The notes below the pieces were generated by a model. It saw only the letters and a list, made by a program, of their open reading frames with translations. It did no database searches and was not told the origin of the DNA. A DNA stretch of 64,000 nucleotides from an uncultured Muribaculaceae bacterium (GTDB lineage Bacteria; Bacteroidota; Bacteroidia; Bacteroidales; Muribaculaceae): assembly GCA_910585275.1 (NCBI GenBank), contig CAJUCW010000009.1, positions 1 to 64,000 on the forward strand, written 5' to 3'. Of this stretch, positions 53,617 through 61,461 are shown in pieces; position 1 is the first letter of the stretch; every line of letters begins with the position of its first letter. The translations under genes were made by a program, and so were the position numbers.

Positions 53617-54579
53617 ATGTCTCTTATATTTCCGCTGCTGGCGGTCACTGCGTTCGCGCAAGACCCGGCGGCGGAAATTCTCTCTATCATTTCAAATCAG
53701 GCCTCTTCCCCCCTCGATTTCGTTTCCGCTCCCGCCAAAGGAGCGGTTGATAATGAAACGGGCGTTCTGGATTTGATTTCAGGAAAAGGGGGCGGCGATG
53801 ATGAAATGGGAGCCCTCGATTTTATCTCTTCAGGTTCGTTTGCCGGCACCGGTGCGCTCGACTTCATATCGGCTACGGCTTCCGCTCCCTCCTTCTTTAC
53901 CGCCGCTAATGGCTTCGGAATGGGCGGAGGGGCTATGTTGCTTCCATTTGCCACGCAGAGAATTACTTCCGGTTTCGGCTACCGTCCCAAATTCGGACGG
54001 ATGCACAAAGGGATAGACATAGCCATGACGGTGGGCGACACCGTCCGCGTCCCGTTGGCCGGTACTGTCCGCAAAGTCAGTTATGAGGCCCGTGGCTACG
54101 GTCATTACGTCACAGTGGTGCATGACGACGGCATGGAGACCCGCTATGCACATCTCAGTCAGACCCTCGTTATGCCCGGCCAGAGACTTGATGCCGGTGA
54201 GCCCATTGCCCTTAGCGGCAACAGCGGCAACTCCACCGGGCCGCACCTTCATTTTGAGACCCGCTATCTCGGCGCGGCCGTGAATCCCGCCGAAATCTTC
54301 TCTTTATCCGCTTCTCCCATTTCCGGGGCTTCCGATGCGGGCATGTATGTCGGCTATGGCATGAACGGCATGGCTGATTCAAGTCGTGCTGGCGTTGCAA
54401 ATTCAGATCGTGGCACGAACGGAGTGAACGCATCAAAGCGCACATATATCGTCCGCCAGGGCGATACGCTCGAAAAGATATCACGCAAAACGGGCGTACC
54501 CGTCTTGCGGCTTTGTCAGCTCAATTTCATCACCGAATCCGCACCTCTCGAATCCGGCCGGATGCTCAAGCTTCGCTGA
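53617..54579 (+). CDS. M23 metallopeptidase with LysM domain
   Basis: A 320-residue exported cell-wall hydrolase. The ATG at 53617 (MSLIFPLLAVTAFAQ) starts the signal peptide. An N-terminal low-complexity part has repeated LDFIS/LDLIS units. The M23 domain (about 105-225) has an intact zinc site: RITSGFGYRPKFGRMHKGIDIAM (H-x3-D) and GPHLHFETR (H-x-H). A LysM repeat ends the protein (YIVRQGDTLEKISRKTGVPVLRLCQLN). Unlike the EnvC-like protein at 5.7 kb it should be an active endopeptidase. Its place in the polysaccharide operon suggests wall opening for export. Confidence 0.92.
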   Translation: MSLIFPLLAVTAFAQDPAAEILSIISNQASSPLDFVSAPAKGAVDNETGVLDLISGKGGGDDEMGALDFISSGSFAGTGALDFISATASAPSFFTAANGFGMGGGAMLLPFATQRITSGFGYRPKFGRMHKGIDIAMTVGDTVRVPLAGTVRKVSYEARGYGHYVTVVHDDGMETRYAHLSQTLVMPGQRLDAGEPIALSGNSGNSTGPHLHFETRYLGAAVNPAEIFSLSASPISGASDAGMYVGYGMNGMADSSRAGVANSDRGTNGVNASKRTYIVRQGDTLEKISRKTGVPVLRLCQLNFITESAPLESGRMLKLR

Positions 54580-54599
54580 TCCGGTCGGTTGTTATGTAT

Positions 54600-54620
54600 G
54601 GACATGCCTCCGGCATGTTT
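54600..54620. repeat. Dispersed palindromic repeat, copy 2
   Basis: Inverted identical 21-bp copy of the repeat at 10980-11000, here 21 nt after the M23 gene. Confidence 0.7.
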
Positions 54621-54649
54621 GATTGTCAGAGGTGGAAATATCGGTAAAA

Positions 54650-54682
54650 TTTGCTAATATCAATATAAAGTGCTAATTTTGC
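54650..54682 (+). promoter_or_regulatory. Bacteroidota promoter of the antiterminator gene
   Basis: TTTG (54650-54653) and TAATTTTGC (54674-54682) are separated by exactly 20 nt. The start codon is about 170 nt after the predicted start site, so there is a long leader (about 54690-54859), a natural target for an antiterminator. Confidence 0.78.
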
Positions 54683-54859
54683 ACCTGCTTGCGTACACCT
54701 GTTTTTCTTTACGCACCAAGCATTAACGGCATTTTCATCAGTTTATGCCACACCTACTTGCCAGACCAATCACCGGTAACCTCTGTTCGAGATTTATTTC
54801 TACAACGACAGGGGGAAGGCAATAACTCCGTCAATATCGTAGAAAGTTAGAAGATTCCA

Positions 54860-56362
54860 ATGTCTCAAACGCTTGAAATAATGCAAGATGAGAAAATTGA
54901 CATTTGGGATTTTTTTCATGATTACGCATCGTCGCTATCGGAAGCCACAGCTTCCGCCTATCTGAAGGCGATACGTTCCGCGCAGCCCTATCTCACTAAG
55001 ATGAAATCTCCTGCCGTCTGCGACATAGCAGACTGGATTGTGGCGATTATGAGGTCGGGAATAACGCTTAAGACGGCGTCTTACTATCTCGACAATATCG
55101 CCTCCCTTCATAATGCCGCCGTGCGCGAAGGTCTTGCTCCCTCTTCCGATGCATTCAAAACCGTGAAAGCGCGCCTCCGCGCCCTCTCTTCGTCACGCAA
55201 TAATGCTTCTTGCGTCATCGAAGATTCCGAAACGGTTCTTTCACGTCTCCGCTCCATCATTCGCCATTCGGGACGGCAGACCGGCGACACATCCCTTTTC
55301 ACCGACCTTTTCATCCTCGCCCTTCTCGACCCTTCGCGCGGCTTGTTTAAGACCGCCATGCTCGTGAAAGATGATGTGGAGTTGCTCCCCGAGGAATCAC
55401 AAGAAATAGCCCGCCGACATCTCTCTACGCGGCGCAAATATATATTCCCCCTCCTCCAGTCGGCAAGTACACCCCGGCAGCTCCTTCTCAACATCGAGGG
55501 TGCCATTGTGCCCCTCCTTCGGCAGCGCGGACTTCCCATATATGGCGGTGTGTCAGCCACAATCGAAACCCTCTGGGCTTTGGCGGCGTTGGAATGTGGC
55601 TTCAAGGCATCCGAAGTGGTGGCCACGCTTGGCCATGTCCCGGCTTCGCTTCCCATACTCTCCCTCGCCGATGCCGCTCCGATACCCGACTATAAGAAAG
55701 GGGCGATAATCGAATCGACGGCTATCTCCCTCATTGACGACCCCCTCCAATGGCACGTCATGCACCTTCGCCAGGGCGTACGCATGGACTCTGTGAAACG
55801 CCGTCTCGAAATCTTCAAAGACGAACTCACCGCCCCCGACATCTACTATCCCTGCGAGGAAATAGCCCGCAAGATAGGGAAGAAGTTGGTCTATAAAGAG
55901 AAACCTCTCATCTCGGATGTAGCCTTTTTCCGCTGTCGCGAAACCGATATTTACCCTCTCTTCCAACGCATAGGCGACCTCGCCTGGTGCTACCGCGAGG
56001 AATCCGCCTCCGGTAGGCCGTACTCCGTGGTGCCCGACTCCGCGATGATGACCTTCATGCAGACCGTCGGCATCCTCATGCCCGGCATGGAAATTTATCC
56101 CATCGGCGAAATACCCCTCACCGAAAACGACGTGGTCAGCATCCTCGGCGGCCCCTTCATCGGCAAGGAAGCCACCGTCGAATCCCTCCTCCAAAACGCC
56201 CAACAAACAGCGGAAAACGGAAAACAGAAAACGGACAACGGAAAACTGACAACTGACAACGTAATCCCCACCATCGTCCGCCTCCGCATCACCGCCGACA
56301 ACGGCATAGAATGGCGCGTCACTCTCCCTCCCCATCTCCTCCGCCCGGTTGTAAGACCATAG
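54860..56362 (+). CDS. Fusion of degenerate tyrosine recombinase and NusG/UpxY-like antiterminator
   Basis: A 500-residue protein. Residues about 15-110 look like the SAM-like N-terminal domain of tyrosine recombinases (SEATASAYLKAIRSAQPYLTKM; WIVAIMRSGITLKTASYYLDNIASLHNAAVREG). About 145-270 resemble the catalytic domain but without its residues: the H-x-x-R place reads TIET (234-237), LGH (257-259) remains, and no catalytic Tyr follows. Residues 297-405 are a NusG N-terminal domain (WHVMHLRQGVRMDSVKRRLE, KPLISDVAFFRC, YSVVPDSAMMTFM), then a KOW-like part (NDVVSILGGPFIGKEATVESLL ... RVTLPPHLLRP). A heptamer-repeat insert sits in the KOW loop (about 451-467). It likely controls capsule transcription. 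Confidence 0.82.
   Translation: MSQTLEIMQDEKIDIWDFFHDYASSLSEATASAYLKAIRSAQPYLTKMKSPAVCDIADWIVAIMRSGITLKTASYYLDNIASLHNAAVREGLAPSSDAFKTVKARLRALSSSRNNASCVIEDSETVLSRLRSIIRHSGRQTGDTSLFTDLFILALLDPSRGLFKTAMLVKDDVELLPEESQEIARRHLSTRRKYIFPLLQSASTPRQLLLNIEGAIVPLLRQRGLPIYGGVSATIETLWALAALECGFKASEVVATLGHVPASLPILSLADAAPIPDYKKGAIIESTAISLIDDPLQWHVMHLRQGVRMDSVKRRLEIFKDELTAPDIYYPCEEIARKIGKKLVYKEKPLISDVAFFRCRETDIYPLFQRIGDLAWCYREESASGRPYSVVPDSAMMTFMQTVGILMPGMEIYPIGEIPLTENDVVSILGGPFIGKEATVESLLQNAQQTAENGKQKTDNGKLTTDNVIPTIVRLRITADNGIEWRVTLPPHLLRPVVRP
56211..56259 (+). repeat. Heptanucleotide repeat tract 1 (7 units, coding)
   Basis: Seven contiguous 7-bp units of the form CNGAMAA: CGGAAAA, CGGAAAA, CAGAAAA, CGGACAA, CGGAAAA, CTGACAA, CTGACAA. 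It lies inside the antiterminator gene and is read in frame. Confidence 0.9.
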
Positions 56363-56581
56363 TCCCATAGAACAAAAGGGAACAGACCATAGTCCCATAG
56401 AACCATATCATATTTTTTATTTCGGAAAACGGAAAACGGACAACAGACAACAAAAAAAACGGCTCTGCGTGCAATATAACTCCACATATCCCTCCGTTGT
56501 AATAAAGACCATAGTCCCATAGCACAATATTTTTTATTTCGGAAAACGGAAAACGGAAAACAGACAACAGACAACGGAAAA
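56354..56581 (+). repeat. Composite repeat: AGACCATAGTCCCATAG units plus heptamer tracts 2 and 3
   Basis: AGACCATAGTCCCATAG occurs at 56354-56370, 56384-56400 and 56506-56522. The second and third are each followed by an AT-rich spacer ending ATTTTTTATTT and then a heptamer tract (56423-56450, 4 units; 56540-56581, 6 units). So the whole block of about 75 bp is repeated. The gap between genes here has no other content; the sequence near 56460-56500 is unremarkable. Confidence 0.85.
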
Positions 56582-56595
56582 TTTTATCGAAGTTG

Positions 56596-56627
56596 TTTGT
56601 TTATTGAATAGAAACACTTATCTTTGC
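56596..56627 (+). promoter_or_regulatory. Bacteroidota promoter of the MNT/HEPN pair
   Basis: TTTG (56596-56599) and TATCTTTGC (56619-56627) are 19 nt apart; the start codon is 16 nt downstream. Confidence 0.78.
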
Positions 56628-56642
56628 AGAAAACACTGATAT

Positions 56643-56957
56643 ATGCTAAGCGAGAACATAAAAAAATTCATTCCTCAGATGTCCGGCTATCTTGCGTCAC
56701 AGCCGGTAGTGCGGAGACTATGGATTTTTGGTTCATGCGCAAGAGGGGAGGAAACTGTGGAAAGCGATGTGGATTTTCTTGTCGATTATGATAGAAGCCA
56801 CAAATTATCGCTCTTCACTGTCGGAGGCATTATCAGTAATCTCGAAAGAATTTTTGGACGGGAAGTCGATTTTGTAGAAAACGGGTACCTGATACCTGAA
56901 GCTAAATTGTCGTCAGACCTTGATAAAGTGTTGGTTTATGAGAGAAAAGATTCGTGA
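56643..56957 (+). CDS. mntA: MNT-domain nucleotidyltransferase antitoxin (MntA-like)
   Basis: A 104-residue minimal nucleotidyltransferase. The active-site motif is intact: IFGSCARGEETVESDVDFLVD (G30-S31, then D42 and D44). MntA-type antitoxins add AMP groups to the partner HEPN toxin to silence it (known from HEPN/MNT systems). It has its own promoter and overlaps the HEPN gene by 20 nt, the usual order for this type of pair. Confidence 0.93.
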   Translation: MLSENIKKFIPQMSGYLASQPVVRRLWIFGSCARGEETVESDVDFLVDYDRSHKLSLFTVGGIISNLERIFGREVDFVENGYLIPEAKLSSDLDKVLVYERKDS

Positions 56958-57288
56958 CCGACAGCGTCTTGACCATATGCTTTCGGCACTTGATGTCTTG
57001 ATTTCAAACCGCGACCGATATCCTGATAATATGATTTCCGGCGACCCCATCATATTTTTTGGATTCGTAAAACATCTGGAAATAATTGGAGAAGCGGCTT
57101 ATAAACTGACAAAAGAATTTAAAGACTCTCACAAGGAAATAGAATGGTCTGAGATAGAAGGAATGCGCCACGTCATGGTGCATGGATACTATCAGATAGA
57201 GAAAAATATAGTAATCTCCACTATACGGGAAGATGTTGATATTTTGCGAATGAAGATATCAGAAATTCTCGGCAACATATCGCAATAA
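56938..57288 (+). CDS. hepT: HEPN-domain RNase toxin (DUF86, HepT-like)
   Basis: A 116-residue helical protein of the DUF86 HEPN family. The catalytic R-x4-H is R77-HVMV-H82 in GMRHVMVHGYYQI, with the following Tyr pair that is the target of AMPylation in HepT proteins (R-x4-H-x-Y). The ATG at 56938 is chosen because it follows the MNT reading frame most closely and keeps the family start (MREKIRDRQRLDHML). Likely an RNase toxin neutralised by MntA. Confidence 0.92.
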   Translation: MREKIRDRQRLDHMLSALDVLISNRDRYPDNMISGDPIIFFGFVKHLEIIGEAAYKLTKEFKDSHKEIEWSEIEGMRHVMVHGYYQIEKNIVISTIREDVDILRMKISEILGNISQ

Positions 57289-57302
57289 TCCAGTCGTTAA
57301 TT

Positions 57303-57320
57303 CGGACAACGGACAACAGA
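57303..57320 (+). repeat. Heptanucleotide repeat tract 4 (2-3 units)
   Basis: CGGACAA, CGGACAA, then a broken CAGAACT. It follows the HEPN stop by 14 nt. Confidence 0.7.
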
Positions 57321-57441
57321 ACTGTTCAGTCCCCAAAAAACTGAATTTTTCAGGAACTCACATACCGGAAAGCAAAAAAACTGATAGAATTGGTTCGGTA
57401 TTGTTCATTTTTTTGCTAATTTTGCGATAAAGAGGCTAAAA

Positions 57442-58773
57442 ATGAAAAATATAGAAATACATAATTTCAGATGCTTCCGTCATTTGGCGGTTGACTTTAC
57501 GTCTGGCATTAATCTCTTCATTGGAGACAATGCCAGTGGTAAGACGTCATTGCTGTTGGCTTGCAAGTATGCCAATGCTTGTTTTTTTTCTGGTTTTTCA
57601 GATATTTACACCTCTTGGATTTCTCCCCGTGTCAATGATTTTTCACGCATTGATATCGGGGAAAAAAGAATGAATACCCAGTCCATCAGAATAGATTTCT
57701 CTTTCAACGACGGGGAAATGCCTGGGGCTGAATTTTATGGTCTTTATGATAGGTTTCAATCTTTGTTCTGTAAAAACGAGAAAACCCGAAAACCTCTTGT
57801 CTCAGGACTCCGTGAGTTGAGGGATTATGGAAAGTTTTTGGCTTCAAATTCGCTTGTCTTCTATCCGGATGGTACTGGCATGCAGGATGAAGCCTTGCCG
57901 CTCTATGCATCTTTCAGCACACATGGCATCCACAAATCGCAAAAGGTGAACGGTGGATATTTCAAAGATATACATCAGACGCCTTCGTTTGGCTATTACC
58001 TGTGTTATTCCACTGACGGCCTTCTGGAACATTGGGTGAGGCGTATGCTGATTCTCGAAGAAGCCGACAAGAATCCTGTTGAGCGAAAAATCGTCAGAAG
58101 TGCCTTGGAATGTATGTTCGGTCCCGAAGGCTGTAATGTTATGACAGGGCTTGATGTACGGGTAAATTATAAAGACATTGTCTGCATGTTCCATGACGGC
58201 AGGGAAATACCTGTATCAATACTTTCAGACGGATATCGTCGCCTTTTCAGTATCGTCATAGACATAGCATTCAGATGCGCATTGCTTAATGGCGTGAAAT
58301 ATGGGGTGGATGCAGCCCGCTTCACCAAAGGCACCGTAATCATCGATGAAATCGACCTTCATCTTCATCCCTCGCTGCAAGCTTCCGTTTTACGTGCCTT
58401 GCAGAAAACCTTCCCCTCATTGCAGTTTCTGATTTCCACCCATGCCCCGATGGTTATGTCTGGAGTAGAGACAGATGCAGGTAACAGTGTGACCTACATG
58501 GATTACAGAAACGAAGGTATTGGTGAATACACCGTCTCAAGGGTTGACACCTATGGAATGGATATTTCCACGCTCTCGGAAACCGTGCTTAATGTGCCAA
58601 GCCGGGAACCGTCTGTAAAAAAGGAACTTGATGAACTCTCCAATCTTATTGACGAAGAGGACTACGACCGGGCCAAGGCTCTCCTTTCTTCATTAAAGGG
58701 AAGATTTGGCGACAGAATTCCAGAGTTGAGCGGCTATGACACTCAGATTACCATAGAGGAGTCTCTGAGATGA
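57442..58773 (+). CDS. ptuA: Septu-like ATPase (PtuA-type, OLD/RecF-like)
   Basis: A 443-residue ABC-type ATPase without a TOPRIM domain. Walker A: GDNASGKTS (28-36); signature LSDGYRR (261-267); Walker B TVIIDEIDLHLHP (298-310); H-loop STHAP (332-336). The N-terminus MKNIEIHNFRCFRHLAVDF is the usual RecF/OLD start. It overlaps the HNH gene by 4 nt (ATGA). An ATPase followed by a TIGR02646-type HNH protein is the Septu (PtuAB) anti-phage arrangement, also used by some retrons; no reverse transcriptase is present. TAATTTTGC at 57417-57425 is a -7 box giving a very short leader. Confidence 0.85.
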   Translation: MKNIEIHNFRCFRHLAVDFTSGINLFIGDNASGKTSLLLACKYANACFFSGFSDIYTSWISPRVNDFSRIDIGEKRMNTQSIRIDFSFNDGEMPGAEFYGLYDRFQSLFCKNEKTRKPLVSGLRELRDYGKFLASNSLVFYPDGTGMQDEALPLYASFSTHGIHKSQKVNGGYFKDIHQTPSFGYYLCYSTDGLLEHWVRRMLILEEADKNPVERKIVRSALECMFGPEGCNVMTGLDVRVNYKDIVCMFHDGREIPVSILSDGYRRLFSIVIDIAFRCALLNGVKYGVDAARFTKGTVIIDEIDLHLHPSLQASVLRALQKTFPSLQFLISTHAPMVMSGVETDAGNSVTYMDYRNEGIGEYTVSRVDTYGMDISTLSETVLNVPSREPSVKKELDELSNLIDEEDYDRAKALLSSLKGRFGDRIPELSGYDTQITIEESLR

Positions 58774-59405
58774 TAAGGGTTGAGAAAACAAAGGAACCTG
58801 AAAGCTGGCTTTTGCATCGGCTTACTCCCGGGGCAAAATACGAGCCCACGGCGGATTTGCGTGAGTCGTTGCTGGCAGACCAAGGATATATATGTGCATA
58901 TTGTATGCGCCGGATTCCCGTGTCGGATAAAGGAGCCAATGAGACGTCGCACATAGAGCATGTAGTTCCTCAGAGTAGCCTCACCAGGGAAGAAGCTATG
59001 GATTATGGCAACATGGTTATATGTTGTCCGGGGGCCATCAATTCCACTTCCGCGAAACTTTGTCATTGCGATAGACACAAACGGGAGACTTCCGTCTCAT
59101 TCTCTCCGTTTGATGAAAATTTCATTTCGACGCTCTCTTATTCCGGCGATGGCACCATAAAGAGTTCCAATCCTGTTTATGACAGGGAACTGAACGATGT
59201 GCTCAATTTGAATGTCAATATTTTAAAGGCCAATAGGAAAGCTGTAAAGCAGAAATTGCAGTCATCTTTTGGCAAAAGGCAACTCAAGAAAAGCGATATC
59301 GAAAAAATCCTTCAAGTGTATTCCTCAAAAGACTCGGAAGGGAAGCGGAAGGAATATTGCGGCGTTGTAATCAATTACCTCACAAAGAAGCTACGCCAGT
59401 TCTGA
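58770..59405 (+). CDS. ptuB: Septu-like HNH endonuclease (PtuB-type, TIGR02646)
   Basis: A 211-residue HNH nuclease. ICAYCMRRIP (C42, C45), HIEHVVPQS (H61, H64), NMVICC (N81) and CHCDRHK (C98, C100, H103) give the zinc and metal sites. The start RVEKTKEPESWL and the later SPFDENFISTLSYSGDGTIKSSNPVYDRELNDVLNLN segment follow the TIGR02646 (PtuB) plan. It should cut nucleic acid when the ATPase partner senses infection. Translationally coupled to ptuA. A heptamer repeat tract starts on its stop codon. Confidence 0.87.
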   Translation: MIRVEKTKEPESWLLHRLTPGAKYEPTADLRESLLADQGYICAYCMRRIPVSDKGANETSHIEHVVPQSSLTREEAMDYGNMVICCPGAINSTSAKLCHCDRHKRETSVSFSPFDENFISTLSYSGDGTIKSSNPVYDRELNDVLNLNVNILKANRKAVKQKLQSSFGKRQLKKSDIEKILQVYSSKDSEGKRKEYCGVVINYLTKKLRQF

Positions 59406-59436
59406 CAACGGACAACGGAAAACAGACAACGGACAA
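59402..59436 (+). repeat. Heptanucleotide repeat tract 5 (5 units, overlaps ptuB stop)
   Basis: CTGACAA, CGGACAA, CGGAAAA, CAGACAA, CGGACAA. The TGA of the first unit is the ptuB stop codon. A sixth short tract (CGGTCAA, CTGACAA) is at 59498-59511. Confidence 0.85.
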
Positions 59437-59810
59437 CGGAATCTTGTCTCTTCTGACTTTATGTCTTTTTGTATCCTTAATTCAGTCAGTCATTAGTCGG
59501 TCAACTGACAACTCAATGGCCCTATGGCCTAAAGAATTCTGGTTCTCTGGGACTATGGTCTAAAAATCGATAATCAACGACTGATAACCCAAAATAGCTT
59601 ACGTATTGCAAAAGATTATGCATTATGAATCATGCATTTCTGAAAGTTGCATTTCTGAAAACTACCTCTCATCAAACATGGGTCTGACGGTTAATAATTA
59701 CTAAAAATCCAACTTGAAATTTTAACATTTAGTGGGCTAAACTCACTAAAATCGATAAGTCCAACGCACTTGAGAGTTTGTTCACGTCAGACTGTTTTCA
59801 TGTAGATTAT
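59437..59810. other. Gene-free stretch with repeat debris
   Basis: Contents: a two-unit heptamer tract (59498-59511), an inverted 15-16 bp copy of the AGACCATAGTCCCA repeat (59546-59561), a TGCATTATG element (59616-59625), a 13-bp direct repeat TGCATTTCTGAAA near 59634 and 59649, and a hairpin TTTAGTG/CACTAAA near 59731-59752. No gene is seen. The promoter of the next gene is not clear. Confidence 0.6.
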
Positions 59811-61382
59811 ATGGCAAAAACTAAATTAAATATTTTTTTAGGGAAAGCAGGCGTTTCTCTTGAGGATATAATACGTCATCTCAATCCTGAACCGAATTGT
59901 ATAGACCTTCCAACGGGTAAATTCTATTATAAGGAAGTAATTGATAGAAAACCGAAATGGATTACAGATTTTTTTATTGATACCGTTGATCAAGATGGTT
60001 TGCGCAATAAAACGATACAAGCCGTCTTCATTACTGAAGTGGAAGTGGAACCAAATGAAATTCGTGTTTTTGCTATAACGTTTGGTTTGGGAAGGAATCT
60101 GATAAAACTTGAATCGTTTGAAGAGAGGTTTGGTATTATTACCGCGATGAATCTTATTGATGAATCGCGTATAAGGTCGATTGATTGCAACAGCCTTGAA
60201 AATAATCCCAAGACTAGTCGTGTGCAACTTGGACGATCAAGCGGACTCAACGATTTCGATTTAGACAACGAATATGATATATTGAAGAATATTAGCGGAA
60301 GGATGGGGCAAGATAGTTTTGAGGATGCGAAGACTGCAAGCGGTCGCCAGTCCTTATCAATATCTATTACGACTGATGTTAACAATATTGGGAACACTCT
60401 CAAGTCTCTTTATGACATATATAAAAGTGAAGATTATCGACAGAAATTCCCAGGAGTGGATCATACTAGAGAAGTAAAGGATAGGACGGAAATTGAAAGA
60501 TTGGATTCCTTTTTGATTTTAGCATTGACAGAAGACAGAAATAATCCGGATAGAATTGTTTCCCTCTCGTTGCCTGAAATTATAGAAGAAAGAGATGTGC
60601 AACATTTCAATTATGCTAGAAGCAGACATCCTTATCAGGATGTTGATTTGGAGGATATGATATCCGAATTGGAGTCGAATTATCCAGAAATAGATTTGAA
60701 TCTTTTAAAAAGAGAGCATCTTTCGGCTGTCGGGTTAAATGGGGAAAGAATAGGATATTGGAAATTGTATCGATGTCTGGTCGCAGATATCCGAATGGAA
60801 AACCATCAATATGTGCTTAACGAAGGCAAATGGTATGCATATGACGATGACTATGCCGCCGAGGTACTTCGGTATTATAATGAAGCAGATATATCCAATA
60901 TACAGATACCGGATTGTGGCATTGATATGGCGGAAAAAGATTATAATACTGTGGCGGCGGATTCCTTTCAAGATGCGGTAAAATGGGACTGCTCGCTAAT
61001 CAATCCGTTCAAAGAGACGACTTTTGAAGTGTGCGATATTTACGATAAAACGACAGATTCGTTTATTCATGTAAAAAAGAACACCGGTTCGTCAGCTCTT
61101 AGTCATCTATTTCTTCAAGGGTCAGTTTCGGGAGACTTGATGACTGCAAAAAAAGTTAGACATGAACTTTTGGTTAGGAAACCGGAAATGAATCCGAATG
61201 TATTGGAAAGTAATTATGACGCATCAAGATATTCAATAGTGTATGGCATTATTGAAAAAGGGAACGATAATGATGACAGACCAAGTATCCCATTTTTCAG
61301 TAAAGTCAGTTTCAGGCAGGTGTCTCGAGTGCTACGGAATATTGGGTATTCCGTAAAATTAAAAAGTATCAAGTGGAGGTGA
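59811..61382 (+). CDS. TIGR04141/DUF6119 family sporadically distributed protein
   Basis: A 523-residue protein. The ATG at 59811 (MAKTKLNIFLGK) is the usual family start; other visible family traits are FITEVEVEPNEIRVFAITFGLGRNLI near residue 75, SGLNDFDLDNEYDILKNISGR, the ENHQYVLNEGKWYAYDDDYA segment around 340 and CDIYDKTTDSFIHVKKNTGSSALSHLFLQGSVSGDLM near 430. The family is scattered across bacteria, often near defence genes; no biochemical function is known to me. It is AT-rich compared with the capsule genes, which fits transfer. It lies just before the UDP-sugar dehydrogenase gene. Confidence 0.78.
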   Translation: MAKTKLNIFLGKAGVSLEDIIRHLNPEPNCIDLPTGKFYYKEVIDRKPKWITDFFIDTVDQDGLRNKTIQAVFITEVEVEPNEIRVFAITFGLGRNLIKLESFEERFGIITAMNLIDESRIRSIDCNSLENNPKTSRVQLGRSSGLNDFDLDNEYDILKNISGRMGQDSFEDAKTASGRQSLSISITTDVNNIGNTLKSLYDIYKSEDYRQKFPGVDHTREVKDRTEIERLDSFLILALTEDRNNPDRIVSLSLPEIIEERDVQHFNYARSRHPYQDVDLEDMISELESNYPEIDLNLLKREHLSAVGLNGERIGYWKLYRCLVADIRMENHQYVLNEGKWYAYDDDYAAEVLRYYNEADISNIQIPDCGIDMAEKDYNTVAADSFQDAVKWDCSLINPFKETTFEVCDIYDKTTDSFIHVKKNTGSSALSHLFLQGSVSGDLMTAKKVRHELLVRKPEMNPNVLESNYDASRYSIVYGIIEKGNDNDDRPSIPFFSKVSFRQVSRVLRNIGYSVKLKSIKWR

Positions 61383-61461
61383 ATTATTGTCTAAGAAATG
61401 AAGCCCAGTTAGACATTGACACTGAAAACAACAATTAATAGACTAAAGGATTAAAACAATT

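Noticed and set aside
56211..56581. Heptamer tracts as a CRISPR array
   Set aside because: Units are 7 bp and contiguous, with no 25-40 bp repeats, no unique spacers of constant size and no cas genes.
57442..59405. Retron with PtuAB effectors
   Set aside because: No reverse transcriptase frame and no msr/msd-like structured RNA is seen near the pair.
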